DNA of 64,000 nucleotides from Parapristionchus giblindavisi (Eukaryota > Nematoda > Chromadorea > Rhabditida > Diplogasteridae): NCBI GenBank assembly GCA_943737045.1, contig CALSFV010000246.1:558001-622000 (forward strand), given 5' to 3'. The first letter of the stretch is position 1; every line of letters begins with the position of its first letter. The notes under the pieces were generated by a model. The model did not search any database. It was given only the letters and a program-made list of their open reading frames with translations, and was not told the origin of the DNA. Shown in pieces: positions 11,560 through 26,700 of this stretch. The position numbers and the translations under genes were made by a program.

Positions 11560-14072
11560 TTACTTCTTTACCTCTTCTTCACCACACAAATCGATACAAG
11601 ATAGAATGTGATCATAGTTGGGTACATCATGACTATTTAGTTTGATAGCACTGTTATAGATATCCTAATGCAAATCAATATCATAGAAGGTCATATATCT
11701 TGGAGTACCTTGAACTGGGATGGAGCTCTTCTAGTGAGCTTTTCAAATGTCACATTCATTTTCTCTTTACTAATTTCTTCATGAGTAGTAATCAATCGCC
11801 AAGGCAATTCTCCTTCTAATAGTTCAATCAATGAATAGAATAGTGAGATTATATCATCACATGGGCCCTACAAATCAATAATTTTAATAAATATCCATTC
11901 CAAAATACTAACCTGTTCTTTTCTCTGATGCACATTTATGGATACATATCTGAGAGTACCTCTAAAAGCAGCATACGATCTTGGTGGTCTAGGTTTTCCT
12001 TCCACTTAATAAAAGTTCAATAATATCAATTAATTTGTCTTTATATACCATCCTTGTATTGCCTAGTCATTCCGAAATCGATAAGTACAACTGTGTACTT
12101 CTTCTCATTCAAGCCAAAGCACATGTTAGACGGTTTAATATCCCTCAAAAATAGATTACTGTAGTATGCACCATTAGAGTGGGAGCCTTTGCAGATAGAG
12201 TACTGTAGTCTGCACCATTAGAGTGGGAGCCTTTGCAGATAGAGTACTGTAGTCTGCACCATTAGAGTGGGAGCCTTTGCAGATAGAGTACTGTAGTCTG
12301 CACCATTAGAGTGGGAGCCTTTGCAGATAGAGTACTGTAGTCTGCACCATTAGAGTGGGAGCCTTTGCAGATAGAGTACTGTAGTCTGCACCATTAGAGT
12401 GGGAGCCTTTGCAGATAGAGTACTGTAGTCTGCACCATTAGAGTGGGAGCCTTTCAAATAGTCTACAAAATTTCTTGACTTTCGAATTTTTTTTAAAAAA
12501 AATCGGCGGAATCGGGCGACAATCAATGCAGTAATATAGTCTTTGCCATTCAAAAAAATTGGTCTAATGTTGAGTTTTGACGGAGTTTGGGGGTTGGATG
12601 ACCATTTCTGCAACGGATCATAAATCGGTTGGGAGGCGGCCTATTATAACAAATGTTGTACCATTGTCATCAATAAAAGTGTATGGTATTGGGATACCGT
12701 AACCATCAGGAATCGCGAACTGATTTTTTTCCGTCGTGGTTCATGGTTGAGAATGGCCGAGGTCGAAAACTTCAACCGTGAGTCAACATTTATTTTTTGG
12801 ATACCGTAAACGGTCACCCCCCCCCCCCCAGTTTTGGCGGAGACTGAATAACTTGTTTTTCTTATAATATATCTGGGCATAAGGAAAATAGAAGAGAAGC
12901 ATAGTTTCGTATGATGTGCTTTTTAATTCTTAATTCTTTTGGTATGAAATGAAATCATGATGAAGAAATAGTATGATTATCTCTGTTTTTAAATCTCTTG
13001 TAACTCCATTTTCCCTCTTTACATATTGTTACCTATGAAGAAATCCTTGAGTATGAAGAAGACGTAATGCATTCATGATATGAACACCAACACGACATAC
13101 AACTGGTAGTGGTAGTCTTCTATTCAATATTATCATTATATACATCTTTATCAAATCACCTTACTTCTCTCCTTGTTTCCTTCTCAATTCAGTTATATTA
13201 GGTCCTAATTTCTCCATAACTAGATAGTTATAGTTAGCTAGACTACCAGATGCATATAGAATAGGAGTGAATTGACAATGAAGAAGAGCAGCTAGTACCT
13301 CAATACTCAATCATCAATATTATCATACACAACAAAATGATGCACCCTAATTCACATGTCGATAAAAGAACCTTTCAAAAGCACAAATACTATTGAAATC
13401 ATACAAATCAAAGAAGGCGAACAATCGATAAAACAGTTTTGCAGACAAAAATAAAGGATGGAAAATATGAATATTGAATGTCAGTTGTGTCATTTCGTTC
13501 TAGCCCCTAACATCATACATTTTCGGCACCCTCACAGGATTTTTATATAATAAGTCGATTTAGAAAAAATCGTTATTTTTCGCTTAAATTGTATTTTTTT
13601 CGTATAAAATTTGCATTATATAGTGGGTCGAACCTCAGATTATGAATGTGTGAAAAAGTAAGTCAAGCATATAATATATTGGTTAATTATAATAAAATAA
13701 TATAATAGATATTGTAGATTACTCGTTGTTCCAGAACCATTCGACCTGCTTCACTACACACAACTTCAACCTTCACAGCAACTTCTCTATCTGTATCTTC
13801 ATCTATTGCACGATAAATCTGTCCAAATCCACCTCCACCAATCAATGATTCCTATAACTTATAATACATTAATCAATATACAAATCTTTTCGAACCAGTC
13901 TAAATCTCTTATTAAGAAGAACTCCTTTCTCTAGATATTGTGGTGCTGCTTTACCTCGAACTCTCGGAAGTGGATTAACATTTTCTCTTACATCTGAAAA
14001 TTGTTTGTCCGTAAATAAAGGAATATAGGATAAAGTGAAAAGAATATAACACAAACTTAGTTGAGCCATCAT
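11560..14072 (-). CDS. Tau-tubulin-kinase-like protein kinase (CK1 superfamily)
   Basis: Predicted Ser/Thr kinase of the TTBK-like group that is expanded in nematodes. Exon 1 is 14072-14057 (MMAQL), exon 2 13993-13896, exon 3 13851-13723 carrying the glycine loop IGGGGFGQIYRA and the catalytic Lys in EVAVKVE. Later exons give LANYNYLVMEKLGPNITELR (about 13305-13170), LLHTQGFLHR (about 13120-13035), RDIKPSNMCFG and LIDFGMTRQYKD (about 12147-12050), the activation-segment exon with GTLRYVSINVHQRKEQ, and GPCDDIISLFYSLIELLEGE to about 11703. A last exon reads IYNSAIKLNSHDVPNYDHIL and stops at 11560. The catalytic loop has RDIKPSN with the aspartate kept, and the DFG motif is DFG, so the kinase looks active. 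Two acceptors appear to be TTGAG rather than TTCAG. The intron splitting HR|D holds satellite and repeat DNA. It faces san-1 tail to tail. Confidence 0.8.
12165..12450. repeat. 44-bp tandem repeat, about 6.5 copies
   Basis: The unit runs TCTGCACCATTAGAGTGGGA through GCCTTTGCAGATAGAGTACTGTAG; successive copies are virtually identical with a period of 44. It starts only about 20 bp from the splice acceptor of the kinase exon that carries RDIKPSN, on the intron side. Confidence 0.9.
12605..12830. repeat. Half copy of the 59.5-60.1 kb palindrome family
   Basis: The blocks AACGGATCATAAATCGGTTG, CAGGAATCGCGAACTGA, GGTTCATGGTTGA and TTTTTGGATACCGTAA match, in order, one arm of the palindrome at 59482-60137. 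Only one arm is present here, ending in a poly-C tract, inside a TTBK-like kinase intron. Confidence 0.7.
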
Positions 14073-14212
14073 TATACAAGATAAGTCACTGATCTACACA
14101 ATGCATAGACAATAAAATGATTTCTTTACATCAAATTTAAATAAGCAATCTAATGCGCATAATGAAAAATTAAAATATATAATTTTTTGTATATGCAAAT
14201 CATATTACCTAA

Positions 14213-16467
14213 CTAGGGAATGGTTCGCAAAGGGTACGAAATTACGGTGAGTGACTGCCATGGCGATAATAAGCATGGCCGACTTAGTAAGAATCAACTT
14301 TCAAAGTCTGCTATTTATCGATTTTGAAAAACCCGGCGCATTTACGTCGCATGGCTGAAAATGATTGTCCCACCCTTCAATGGGGAAGGGAGGGACAATC
14401 ACTTTCAAAGACGGAAGAGTGAACTCTCAATCCCAACCGAGCTGTGGTATAGTGGTAAGTGCGCGTGGTCATTACTTTTTGCACATGAGTTCGATTCCAC
14501 CGAGAACATTTTATGACTGTGTAATAATTTAACAATGAATGAGGATGTTTCAATGGAAATAAAGTCCACAATTTCTATTTATTTCGGTTTTTGCTACTTT
14601 TTTCGCTATCTTTAATTTGTAATAGATGTGATTATATCACGCCTGTCACGAGAGAATTGAGCTAAATTTGCAATTCATAGGAATAGAGCGAAAATGGTGA
14701 AATGGGTTAGGACCATTTTTGGACATCTCTAGGCATGACATACCAGCCCCCAAAGTCTCATTATGCAATTTTCATTTTGGGGCTCAATACACCGGTTCGG
14801 TAAGGTGAAGTCCCAACTTTGAACACGAATTTCTCGCTTCTGGTTCGTTTTAGCGAAAAAGTGTTGCAAGAGTAACCCCCGCTCTTTTTCGATCTCTATC
14901 GATCTAAGGAAACCAGAAGTCATGAAAATGTCTATGAACAGAGCTACACTTCGAAGCAAATAACTCAAAAATTTAGGAAAAGGAGGTGCTCTTCTTCCAG
15001 TATGTTATTTAGTTTTTCATGCTCTTTCGAATGAGGGGCTTGCGAAAAAAATACGTTAATGCGTTCGTACGGTTCATCCCCTTGGAATTTTCCTGATGAT
15101 TTGAAGTCAATTTCGCCACCCACAATCTCTCGTTTCACACACTCTCTCGCCCATTCCTTTCATTCCATCCCATTCCCTTCTGCACCGCACGGTCTCGAGT
15201 GCGCGGTGCGGAATGAAACATATCGTTTCCCCCCCCCCCCCCCCCCTTTCACTCCCCTCTATTTCTTTCATTCTCCGGCGAGAGAGTGTGTAAAACGAGA
15301 GATTGTGGTTGGGCGAAAATGACTTCAAATCATCAGGAACTTTCCAAGGGGGTGAACCATACGAACGCATTAACGTATTTTTTTCGCAAACCCCTCATTT
15401 GAAAGCGCATGAAAAACTTAATAACATACTGGAAGAAGAGCACCTCCTTTTCCTAAATTTTTGAGTTATTTTCTTCGAAGTGTAGCTCTGTTCATAGACA
15501 TTTTCATGACCTCTGGTTTGATTAGAACGATAGAGCTCGAAAAAAGAGCGGGGGTCACTCTTGTGACACTTTTTCGCTAAAACGAACCAGAAGCGAGAAA
15601 TTCATGTTCAAAGTTGGGACTTCAAAATACCGAACCGGTGTATTGAGCCCCAAAATGAAAATTGCATACTGAGACTTTGGGAGCTGGTAGGGCATGCCTA
15701 GAGATGTCCAAAAATGGTCCTAACCCATTTCACCATTTTTCCTCATTCCCACTCTCAGCTCAATTCTCTCGTGACAGGCGTGATATTGTTTGTTGCCCAC
15801 CCAAGTTTGACTCTCCCCCACAATTTATGTTTGGTTCTGATTGTACAAATGATTGTGATTGTGGTTCCATCGGCAGTTATCTGCCCTCATTGTTGTAAAT
15901 CTCATTGTTTCATATGATTCTTTATCCAGTCTCATCGCTGTTGATATGTAATAATACAGTAATATTTTATTTGTTGAACACTTTTGTTAATGTTTTCTAT
16001 GAATTCCATAAAGTTGTTACTAGTATCTGATTTTCTACAGATTCGCAACGAAGAAGAGATAACAAAAAAACACCGAAAAAAGTAGCAAAAACCGAAATAA
16101 ATAGAAATTGTGGACTTTATTTCCATTGAAACATCCGCATTCATTGTTAAATTATTACACAGTCATAAAATGTTCTCGGTGGAATCGAAGTCATGTGCAA
16201 AAAGTAATGACCACGCGCACTTACCACTATACCACAGCTCGGTTTGGGATAGAGAGTTCACTCTTCCGTCTTTGAAAGTGATTGTCCCTCCCTTCCCCAC
16301 TGAAGGGTGGGACAATCATTTTCAGCCGTGCGACGTAAATGCGCCGGGTTTTTCAAAATCGATAAATAGCAGACTTTGAAAGTTGATTCTTACTAAGTCG
16401 GCCATGCTTATTATCGCCATGGCAGTCACTCACCGTAATTTCGTACCCTTTGCGAACCATTCCCTAG
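14213..16467. mobile_element. 2.26 kb near-complete palindrome with TAA duplication
   Basis: The arms run from CTAGGGAATGGTTCGCAAAG at 14213 inward and are mirrored from 16467 back, meeting near 15340; they are highly similar over more than 1 kb. Flanks are TAA on both sides (14210-14212, 16468-16470). A tRNA-like module (TGGTATAGTGGTAAG ... GAGTTCGATTCC) lies at about 14444-14510 and is mirrored at about 16175-16240. The centre has a tract of about 17 C residues (15230-15246). No transposase ORF was recognised. The element fills the region between the divergent TTBK-like kinase and che-13 promoters, leaving 138 bp and 180 bp to the two start codons. Confidence 0.85.
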
Positions 16468-16649
16468 TAAGATATTATGAATCGATTTTAAAATTTGTTT
16501 CTCTAAAACGAGTTTACATTTTCCCTTTTACAAGATATTCGATGGTTCGATTGACTGAAGGGTTTGTATATACTTCTTGTATCCATGGAAACCATTGGTT
16601 ATAGTCCTATCTCATATCCTTCTATCTCATTCATTTACTCTATTTCTAT

Positions 16650-19547
<2,898 letters not shown>

Positions 19548-19561
19548 TGAATAAATATAAT

Positions 19562-20441
19562 CTATGGCGATGTTATCCACATCTTCGTCTTCACGGGATT
19601 GATAACATACAATCCATCAACAATCCAGAAAAGTCCATATCCATTCCCTAGACCTTGTGAAGGGGAATATTCTCCATTGAGTGATGCCATTGCACAATAC
19701 CGTAACCACCATCCTCTACAATATTTGACGACAGTAAATACCGAATTGAAAAGCAGTGTAGTATACCCCAAGTGATAGTTGGTGACACATTCAGGAGCAG
19801 GATCCATAATACGATCAATTGTGGAGAAAGGAACTCCATCATTACAAGTCATATCATACCTTCAATCGACGTATAATATACATATCTTTATATTATAATA
19901 AAATGAATATACCATCCGGTAGTAGCATTTCCTTGAGGATTCTGCCAATCATAATCAAAATGTGCAGTATAGTTAGTAGATTCATCATTCAACTAAATAT
20001 TAATAATTCCGTAAACTATTCGAAAATTGGACATAAACATACTGAGAATGTATATATAGTCCAATAGTAATCATTAGCATGAACACTATCAGGTATACGA
20101 TCACCCCACATTTCTATCTTTAAAGATGTCGTAATTGATGATAGTGAATGTAACTTCTCTAATCCTAACCAATAGAATGATCCCTAAATTAACAACAAAT
20201 TAACAATATGGAATTGAAGTGAATACATACATTCTGATCACCAAAGCCGTACTTATATTCATCCCATGTTCTATTCCAGAATGGTTCTGTACCATCGTCT
20301 CTCCTGAATAAAATGAGTGCACTATATCTAGAATGAAATAGCTTACTTCTGAACAAGTGTCCAATCATCTGCAGATACAGTATATTGTATGTGTGAGAAT
20401 AATATCAAAAATAAAGAAAGAAAGAAAGGAAAGGTGACCAT
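19562..20441 (-). CDS. Secreted fibrinogen-related domain (FReD) protein
   Basis: The start at 20441 gives a strong signal peptide (MVTFPFFLSLFLILF followed by a small-residue cleavage region). Downstream exons read DDGTEPFWNRTWDEYKYGFG, SFYWLGLEKLHSLS and DYDWQNPQGNATTGWYDMTC, then VPFSTIDRIMD and GWWLRYCAMASLNGEYSPSQ, and end at 19562. These are the WxxYxxGFG, FWLGLxxxH, FSTxDRxxD and GWWxxxCxxxxLNG landmarks of the fibrinogen C-terminal domain of ficolins and angiopoietins. Such proteins often bind glycans in innate immunity; that role here is inference. The gene is small, with about four exons, and diverges from TTC5 over 280 bp. Confidence 0.8.
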
Positions 20442-20722
20442 GATTGAGATGACAAATTCTCGACTCTCTAATCTTATCGCTTCAACCATTCCAACAATGT
20501 CCCTTATCAATCAATGATTTTGACTTATGAGTTGCCTCTTCATGGAGTCATACATCTGACTTTTTCTGACCTAGCGAACCGAAATATTTGTATTCTCGCA
20601 TCGGGAAAACACACATTTTTTATGGATAACATTTTACCTCGTTAATTCGTGTCTTTACAATTATTGACTTTTTGCTCGCACTGCGCAATGGCATTCGACG
20701 CGTTCAGCTAATTCATTTCAGA
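20442..20722. promoter_or_regulatory. Divergent promoter region and probable trans-splice acceptor
   Basis: Only 281 bp separate the FReD and TTC5 start codons. TTC5 is preceded by ATTCATTTCAG one base before its ATG (20712-20722), which looks like an outron acceptor for spliced-leader trans-splicing. No other element was recognised. Confidence 0.5.
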
Positions 20723-22799
20723 ATGTCAAAGAGTTTAGACGAATTGGAGAAGGAAATATCATTGATGAGAGAATTGAGAGATCAATACTTCATATTGAAT
20801 TCAAAAGCCAATGAAGAAGAAATGAGAAATGATATCTTGAAGAGAACTCTTCTCCTTTACGAGGTTATCCTATTCAACTCTCACATCATATTAATTAAAG
20901 TACATTATGAAGGACTGTATGGAGATGAAGGAAGAGTGTGAAGGTGTGAGAAATCTGTTTGGTGGAATGGTACTTAACATCAATGAAGACTACGATCAAC
21001 GGTGAATCAATCCATAACTATCTAGTAGTGTTGTTTAGTCGACTAAAATTCTCGAATATTTTCGGTGGAATAACATTTTGCACTCTAATCGAACGGTCGA
21101 TTTAGTCGAGAATAAAAGAAAGAAATTAGTCAAAAATAAAAATTAATAAATTTGTATTTAGTCCGTACTAAAATGGACCACTCTGTCCGAGAACAAAATT
21201 GGAAAATGCATGGGTGCTCTCGAATAAATTTATTCGATCGGTCGAGAATAAGTACAAATTTAGTCGCGAATAATAGTCGATCAACCTATTTATTCGAGAA
21301 CAAAATGAGAAAATTGTTCTGGACTAATATCTATTCTGAAATAATTTTCGAAAAATTATTCAATAATAAGAATATTCCAATTAACAAGACTACTATCTAG
21401 TCTAGATGATTATAATTAATAAATTATCAGATGTGAAGAAGCTCTTTCAATAGCTGTTAAACTTGTTCCATCTGATTATCGAGGATGGAATGAATTAGCT
21501 CAATGTATATCAAAGAGAGGAGATGATCCTGACCTCGTTCGTCAACTAATGACTGTTAGTCATATCTCATATCTCATCCACTAATACATATTATTAATAG
21601 ATGAGTGTATCAATATATCCATGTGCTCTATCACTTGCTCTATTATCCTTTTCTATTAGAGGAACACTATCTTCATTGAATGCAATTGAGGCAGCTAATG
21701 CAAGGTATTCATATTCATTCATATATGATATATCACTATGTCCATCAATCACAATATCATAGGAAGGAGTCATTATCATTAGCTCGTCAATCAATATCTA
21801 TGGATGATACATGTGGTGATGCATGGTTATCACTTGCTAATTCACTTCTCTCTGCTTTCTTCTTCGATGGACAGAAAACAACTAGTCATCTAGTATATAC
21901 TATATATTATTAACATTTCAACAAAAAGTATTGTAGGATGAGTCAATTGTATGTTATGAGAAAGCAATGTCGAATGGTCTTCTTCATAATAGTGATCTAT
22001 ACTTGAATCTATCAACAGCTCTTCGATATCGTTGTCATATGGACAAATCACTCCAATACTTAGAGAAGGCTTATCAATGTGAACGATCTGACAGAGTGAA
22101 AGAACAATTGACTCAATTTACTCTCATCATAAGGTCACATCCACTGGAATCATCTTTCATGTATTATCTCCTTCAGAAAGATGGAACGTGCTGTTAACTC
22201 TATAAAGAGCAATAAGTGTGTGAAAGAAGATGAAGAAGTAAAAAGAGAAAGAGATAACATGGCAGGAGTAGTTGTTGAGGTAAACATTATATCATAACTC
22301 ATATACTCAATCATAATTATCTATTATGCACCGTTACATTTGCCTTACGTGCCTACGCCGTAACCCCCTCCGCCGCGTCGGAGAGGCGACGGAGGGGGTT
22401 ACGGCGTAGGCACGTAAGGCAAATGTAACAGTGCATTACAGGTAGTGTCCCCTCAATCATTTACACCATGTATCATTGTTATGAAGGATAATACTGATAA
22501 TAGTCCATTTGTTCTTGCATTATTCAATTGTTCTTCATCTCTTTCTCTTCTAGTAGGAGATATTCTTTCAATACGAAGTCCACAGATACTTGAGGTACAA
22601 CCATATCTATCTATTCCTTATAATAATCTTTCTCTTATAGTATGATCAAATAGCACTTCTTCGAGTTATTTCACCACTCAATGTTCTTCGGAATGGAAAA
22701 AGTCTTCGTGATGTATCAATAGCACTTGCATCAGTATCTATTCATATTCCATCTACATCTTCTACTTCCATTTCATCTCGAAATACAGCCAAATGCTAG
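20723..22799 (+). CDS. TTC5: TTC5 / Strap, TPR cofactor with C-terminal OB fold
   Basis: TTC5 (Strap) is a stress-responsive p300 cofactor; in vertebrates it also triggers tubulin mRNA autoregulation on the ribosome. The start MSKSLDELEKEISLM is followed by TPR units: CEEALSIAVKLVPSDYRGW, SLARQSISMDDTCGDAWL with LANSLLSAFFFDGQ, DESIVCYEKAMSNG, DLYLNLSTALRYRCHMD and SLQYLEKAYQCE. The C-terminal OB-fold region reads VVSPQSFTPCIIVMK, FVLALFNCSSSLSLLVGDIL and LLRVISPLNVLRNGKSL, then stop at 22797-22799. Order and spacing agree with human TTC5. Two introns carry repeat DNA: an AT-rich TAGTCGA block near 21020-21400 and a 109-bp MITE at 22327. Confidence 0.85.
21030..21400. repeat. TAGTCGACTAAA-type dispersed repeat in a TTC5 intron
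   Basis: The region is rich in AGTCGACTAAA, TTTAGTCGAGAATAA and TATTCGAGAA motifs. Very similar sequence lies at 29030-29190 and 30195-30310, where it forms opposite arms of a foldback in the GPCR gene. Confidence 0.6.
22327..22435. mobile_element. 109-bp MITE with TTA duplication
   Basis: It is a nearly perfect palindrome: TGCACCGTTACATTTGCC ... GGCAAATGTAACAGTGCA, with arms of about 50 bp meeting at CGCGTCGG. TTA flanks both ends (22324-22326, 22436-22438). A relative with the same GTTACATTTGCC end lies at 60247-60437. It sits in a TTC5 intron. Confidence 0.85.
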
Positions 22800-23708
22800 T
22801 TCTCTCAATTCCCCGATTATCTTTCTTCTTTAAAAAGTATAAACGGGTCATTCTTCTCCCCCATTATCCTTCATATTGATCTCAACCATTCCACCCATCT
22901 CAATTGTTTCCTTTGTCTAAAATACTCAATAACTTTCCCTATTTCATTTGCTTTATAACTTTTCTCGCCCATAAACGGTTATACTCTAAGACTGAATTCT
23001 AATTGCATACATACTTACATTCCCATAGTCTCTTCTCCATCTTATTATCCTTCCTCCCCTTATCCATCTTCTTCTTCAACCAGCTTTATCCACCACTTCC
23101 CAATTCCCGCTGTGCACCACATCTTTAATACTCCCATAGCTCTCTCATTCCTTTCTCTTTTGCTTTCTTTCTGTAGAGTACTACTTCAACATATATTCAC
23201 ATAGATCATCTCAATAGAATAGAGATTGAGAAAATGAAAAAAACAGCGTACTGTCATTCCATCATTAGTAGGCATCCATAAGAGGGATGAGGAGGGACAG
23301 GGGAGATATGGGGGGAGGAGTTAGTCTTCAATTCTTCGTTATCGTCCGTCTCTAACTTCCTTAACTGCCTCTGTCGTCCTTTTTTTTTCCTTTTCTCCTA
23401 ACTATTGACTTTCATAGAGACAACTACATTCATTTGTCGAATAGACTACTCAGTATCCTCATAATCTTAATCTTCTTCTTCTTCAAGTCCTTCTTCTTCA
23501 TCCTCTCAACGACTCCTTTTATTCCTTGTCATTCCTTCATTCCAGTCCTTCTTCTTCTTCTCTTTACGAAGCCAATCTGGACCGTCAGAGTAAGCATATT
23601 TTGAGAGTGTGACAAGCACCCTCTCTCACACTCCTTCTATCCCCTCCCCCTCCTTTCAGTCCTATCCATACTCATCTCATCTCTATCTATTCAACTACTT
23701 CTCGCACA
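22800..23708. other. Intergenic region between TTC5 and the GPCR
   Basis: Pyrimidine-rich sequence with CTTCTTCTT runs; no exon, RNA gene or repeat family was recognised. It presumably holds the GPCR promoter and 5' UTR. Confidence 0.4.
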
Positions 23709-26700
23709 ATGAACACATGTGATTCAACTAATCAATCTATCCCTCAGCATTACGATGAGGTATTCATTTCATCTTATACTAAATACAGTAGTCTCCACAT
23801 TCATTCATTCCTATAGTCATTCTTAGATTCTTTTCTGTCTTCTTGTAGTAATATATTTAGTAGTCATCAAGAGTATGAAGAGAAGGAGGGGTATAGGGGC
23901 GAGAAAGGGATCATGATGATGAAGCTCTCATATTTCATACACCAACCAATGTACATCTCTTCCTCTTTCTTTTCTTCATTTCTTCTCATTCTTCATCTTC
24001 ATCTTATTCCATATGATAAGTATAGAATAAGGGAGGACACTACCATGTATATATAACACATCCATCATCTCTATCACTCAATCATACAGACATAACTAAT
24101 ATTAGTGTAAAATCCAATTTTCAGATGTTATCTAATCTGCAGAATGTATTCAATTTTGTTCATGATATAGTTGTCATTCCATTATGTGTAGCGGGTGTAT
24201 TGGCTAACAGTAAGTCCATTCCTTCATCATTATTCCAACTCTATCAATGAATCGATTACAGTACTCATCGTTGCTGTTCTTCTTCGACCATCAATGAGAT
24301 CTAATCCATTCAATTATTTCCTTGTAGTAATAGCATTCATAGATGCAACACTTATGGCTATATATCTACCATTTCAGCTTGTATGTTCTCTTCTTTCTTC
24401 AATCCAACCTCTTCCTCCCCCCCCCCCCCTCCCTCCATCCTTTACTTCTATCTCTTCTACATATACAAGGCCTTCCTTATGAGGCCAATACAGACACGCT
24501 CATTTCTACTATTCATTCATTCATTCTTATTCTACTCACAACTACTAAATACTTCACTACCCTTTCCCCATATTTCCATTAATACCTAGATATCTTTCAA
24601 TTGAGCCTATTAAAACAAATGGGATAAGGATAGATACCTGATAAATAAGACAAATTTGAGAGAGGGGAAGGTGTGAGAGCGACAGGAGGGAGGAAAGAGA
24701 GAGATGCAAATTTAGAAGTGGAATAAAAGAGAAGTAGTACAACTAATGGACAATTTCCTGTGAGCGATTAATGACTCAAGTAAAAGAGGAGAAACTACTA
24801 TAACAGAATTAAACATTGAATGAATATAGAATACAATGTATTAGATGAGACATATAGAGGTTAGATCATCAATTGAATAACAAAATGAAAGACAACTTCT
24901 TTGTCCTTTGGGAGACATCTCTAGTAGAAATTGATAAATTTGTCTCCTTCTATATTCATTCTATTCCCAGGAGAAACTCTATCCTCATCCTTCATACCAT
25001 CTATTCATTCATTCAGATAGTTGAGTGTAATCCATGGTTCTACACATATAAATTCATTCACTTTACACGATTCTTCGCTATATCTTCTGTTCTACTCCAT
25101 GCAGCCTCATTATGGTTGACAGTGAATATGGCTGTATTACGGTATCTGCAGTCTATCTATCATATATCCAATTAATGAATAGTTTCATTCTTCTATCACG
25201 AGGATCATCATCTTCTTCACCAATATCCATATTCTCATGTCTTCCAACACCAAATTCTCCTCAAGCAGCTATTATATCTATAATAATGGCATTGATAATC
25301 GCATTGATTGGATCATTGCCAAATAATCTTCGATATGAGGTATGACAACTTAATGATTACATAATCATCTTCATATCAAATACAACCATATATCTTCTTT
25401 CATTCCAACTCCTTTCTTCTCTTCTTCTTTCATGATACAGAGAGCGTTACATGATGCATAACACACACTAGCCTTCCTTCTCCTCCCATCCCCCCTCCAT
25501 CCCTCTCCCTCATTCTAACGGAAACGAACCTCACATGAGGAATAAGTGAATGGAACCATAATATGGATAGAGAAGGGGGATGAGTAAATGAATAGTTAGT
25601 CCAAGTAGTCCATTATGTGTCTACTTCATTCACTCCATCCTATCTTCCATTTCAACTTCTTCTTCTTCTTTTTCTTCTAAAAAGAGAATCCTTTCGTTGT
25701 ATCTAATCAACAGCTACACAAAAGAAGAATAGAAAAGAAAATGTTCTACTCCTTCAATTAGAGTTAGATACCATATGGATCCATTTCATTGCAAACATAA
25801 CACCGTCAAAACGAAAAAAAAGTGAAACATTTTTAACAAAATTTGACAAAAGTTCACAAGATATGAAAACTTTGTATCACGTTATCTAAATGTAGTTGTT
25901 AGTTTAAAAAATTTCTGGAGAGGTCACTTAATCATACAGTGCGCGACATAATGATAAGACACCCCTAATATTTTTGGATTTTGACCGAATGGCGAATGAA
26001 AATCAAAAGAGTTATATACCATTTATATCTACTCCTTGGATAACTACGGTAGCCCACGTATGAGGAAATTCAATTTCCCGGTCAACGAGAAAATAATGAT
26101 TTTCCGAAATTTTACCGCGACATAATGATAAGACACCCTGATTTTTTTCATGAAGTGCATTTTTTCCAAACTTCTGCATAACAGCAATAGGGCAACAATA
26201 GGTTAATAATCGATGTTATGGCCCATTCTCGAGATTAGGCCAAAGGTGCGATTGGGCATGCTTCCATAGAGGGCAGAAAAAAATTGCCGCTCGATGTCGT
26301 CCCACTCCTTTTTGATGAAAGCCTTCAATTCGGTAACGGGTGCATACTGTTTGTTGTTCTTGTACACACGACGAACCATGATGCCCCATATGTTGTACAT
26401 GTGGTTTATATCGGGGGAACCCGTCGGGCATGGGAGAACAGCGATGTTCTTGACTGCGAACAATGATTTCGAGGGGTGTTGGCATGAATGTATGCACTGT
26501 CTTTCTTCGAGACGAGATGGTGGGCACGGTTCTTGCTCATGAACAGAACAAGGGTAGTCTGGTGAATCACGTGATACTCCGGATAGTCCATCCTGCTGGA
26601 GCTGAAGGAGATGGCGGCATGTCAAATTTTAGATATGACCGAATATACTGCAGCTGAAATAACGCGGTTCGTTGAGAAAATCATGTCAGAAGCAGTTATA

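Noticed and set aside
12165..12450. 44-bp repeats as a repeat-protein coding region
   Set aside because: The units contain stops in a 44-bp period (not a multiple of three) and lie in an intron.
15059..15370. Overlapping ORFs of 87 codons on both strands starting with the same MRSYGS
   Set aside because: They are the two arms of the same palindrome read outward; no domain and a poly-C tract inside.
23460..23600. CTTCTTCTT-rich stretch as an exon
   Set aside because: No phase-consistent splice sites and low complexity; treated as intergenic.
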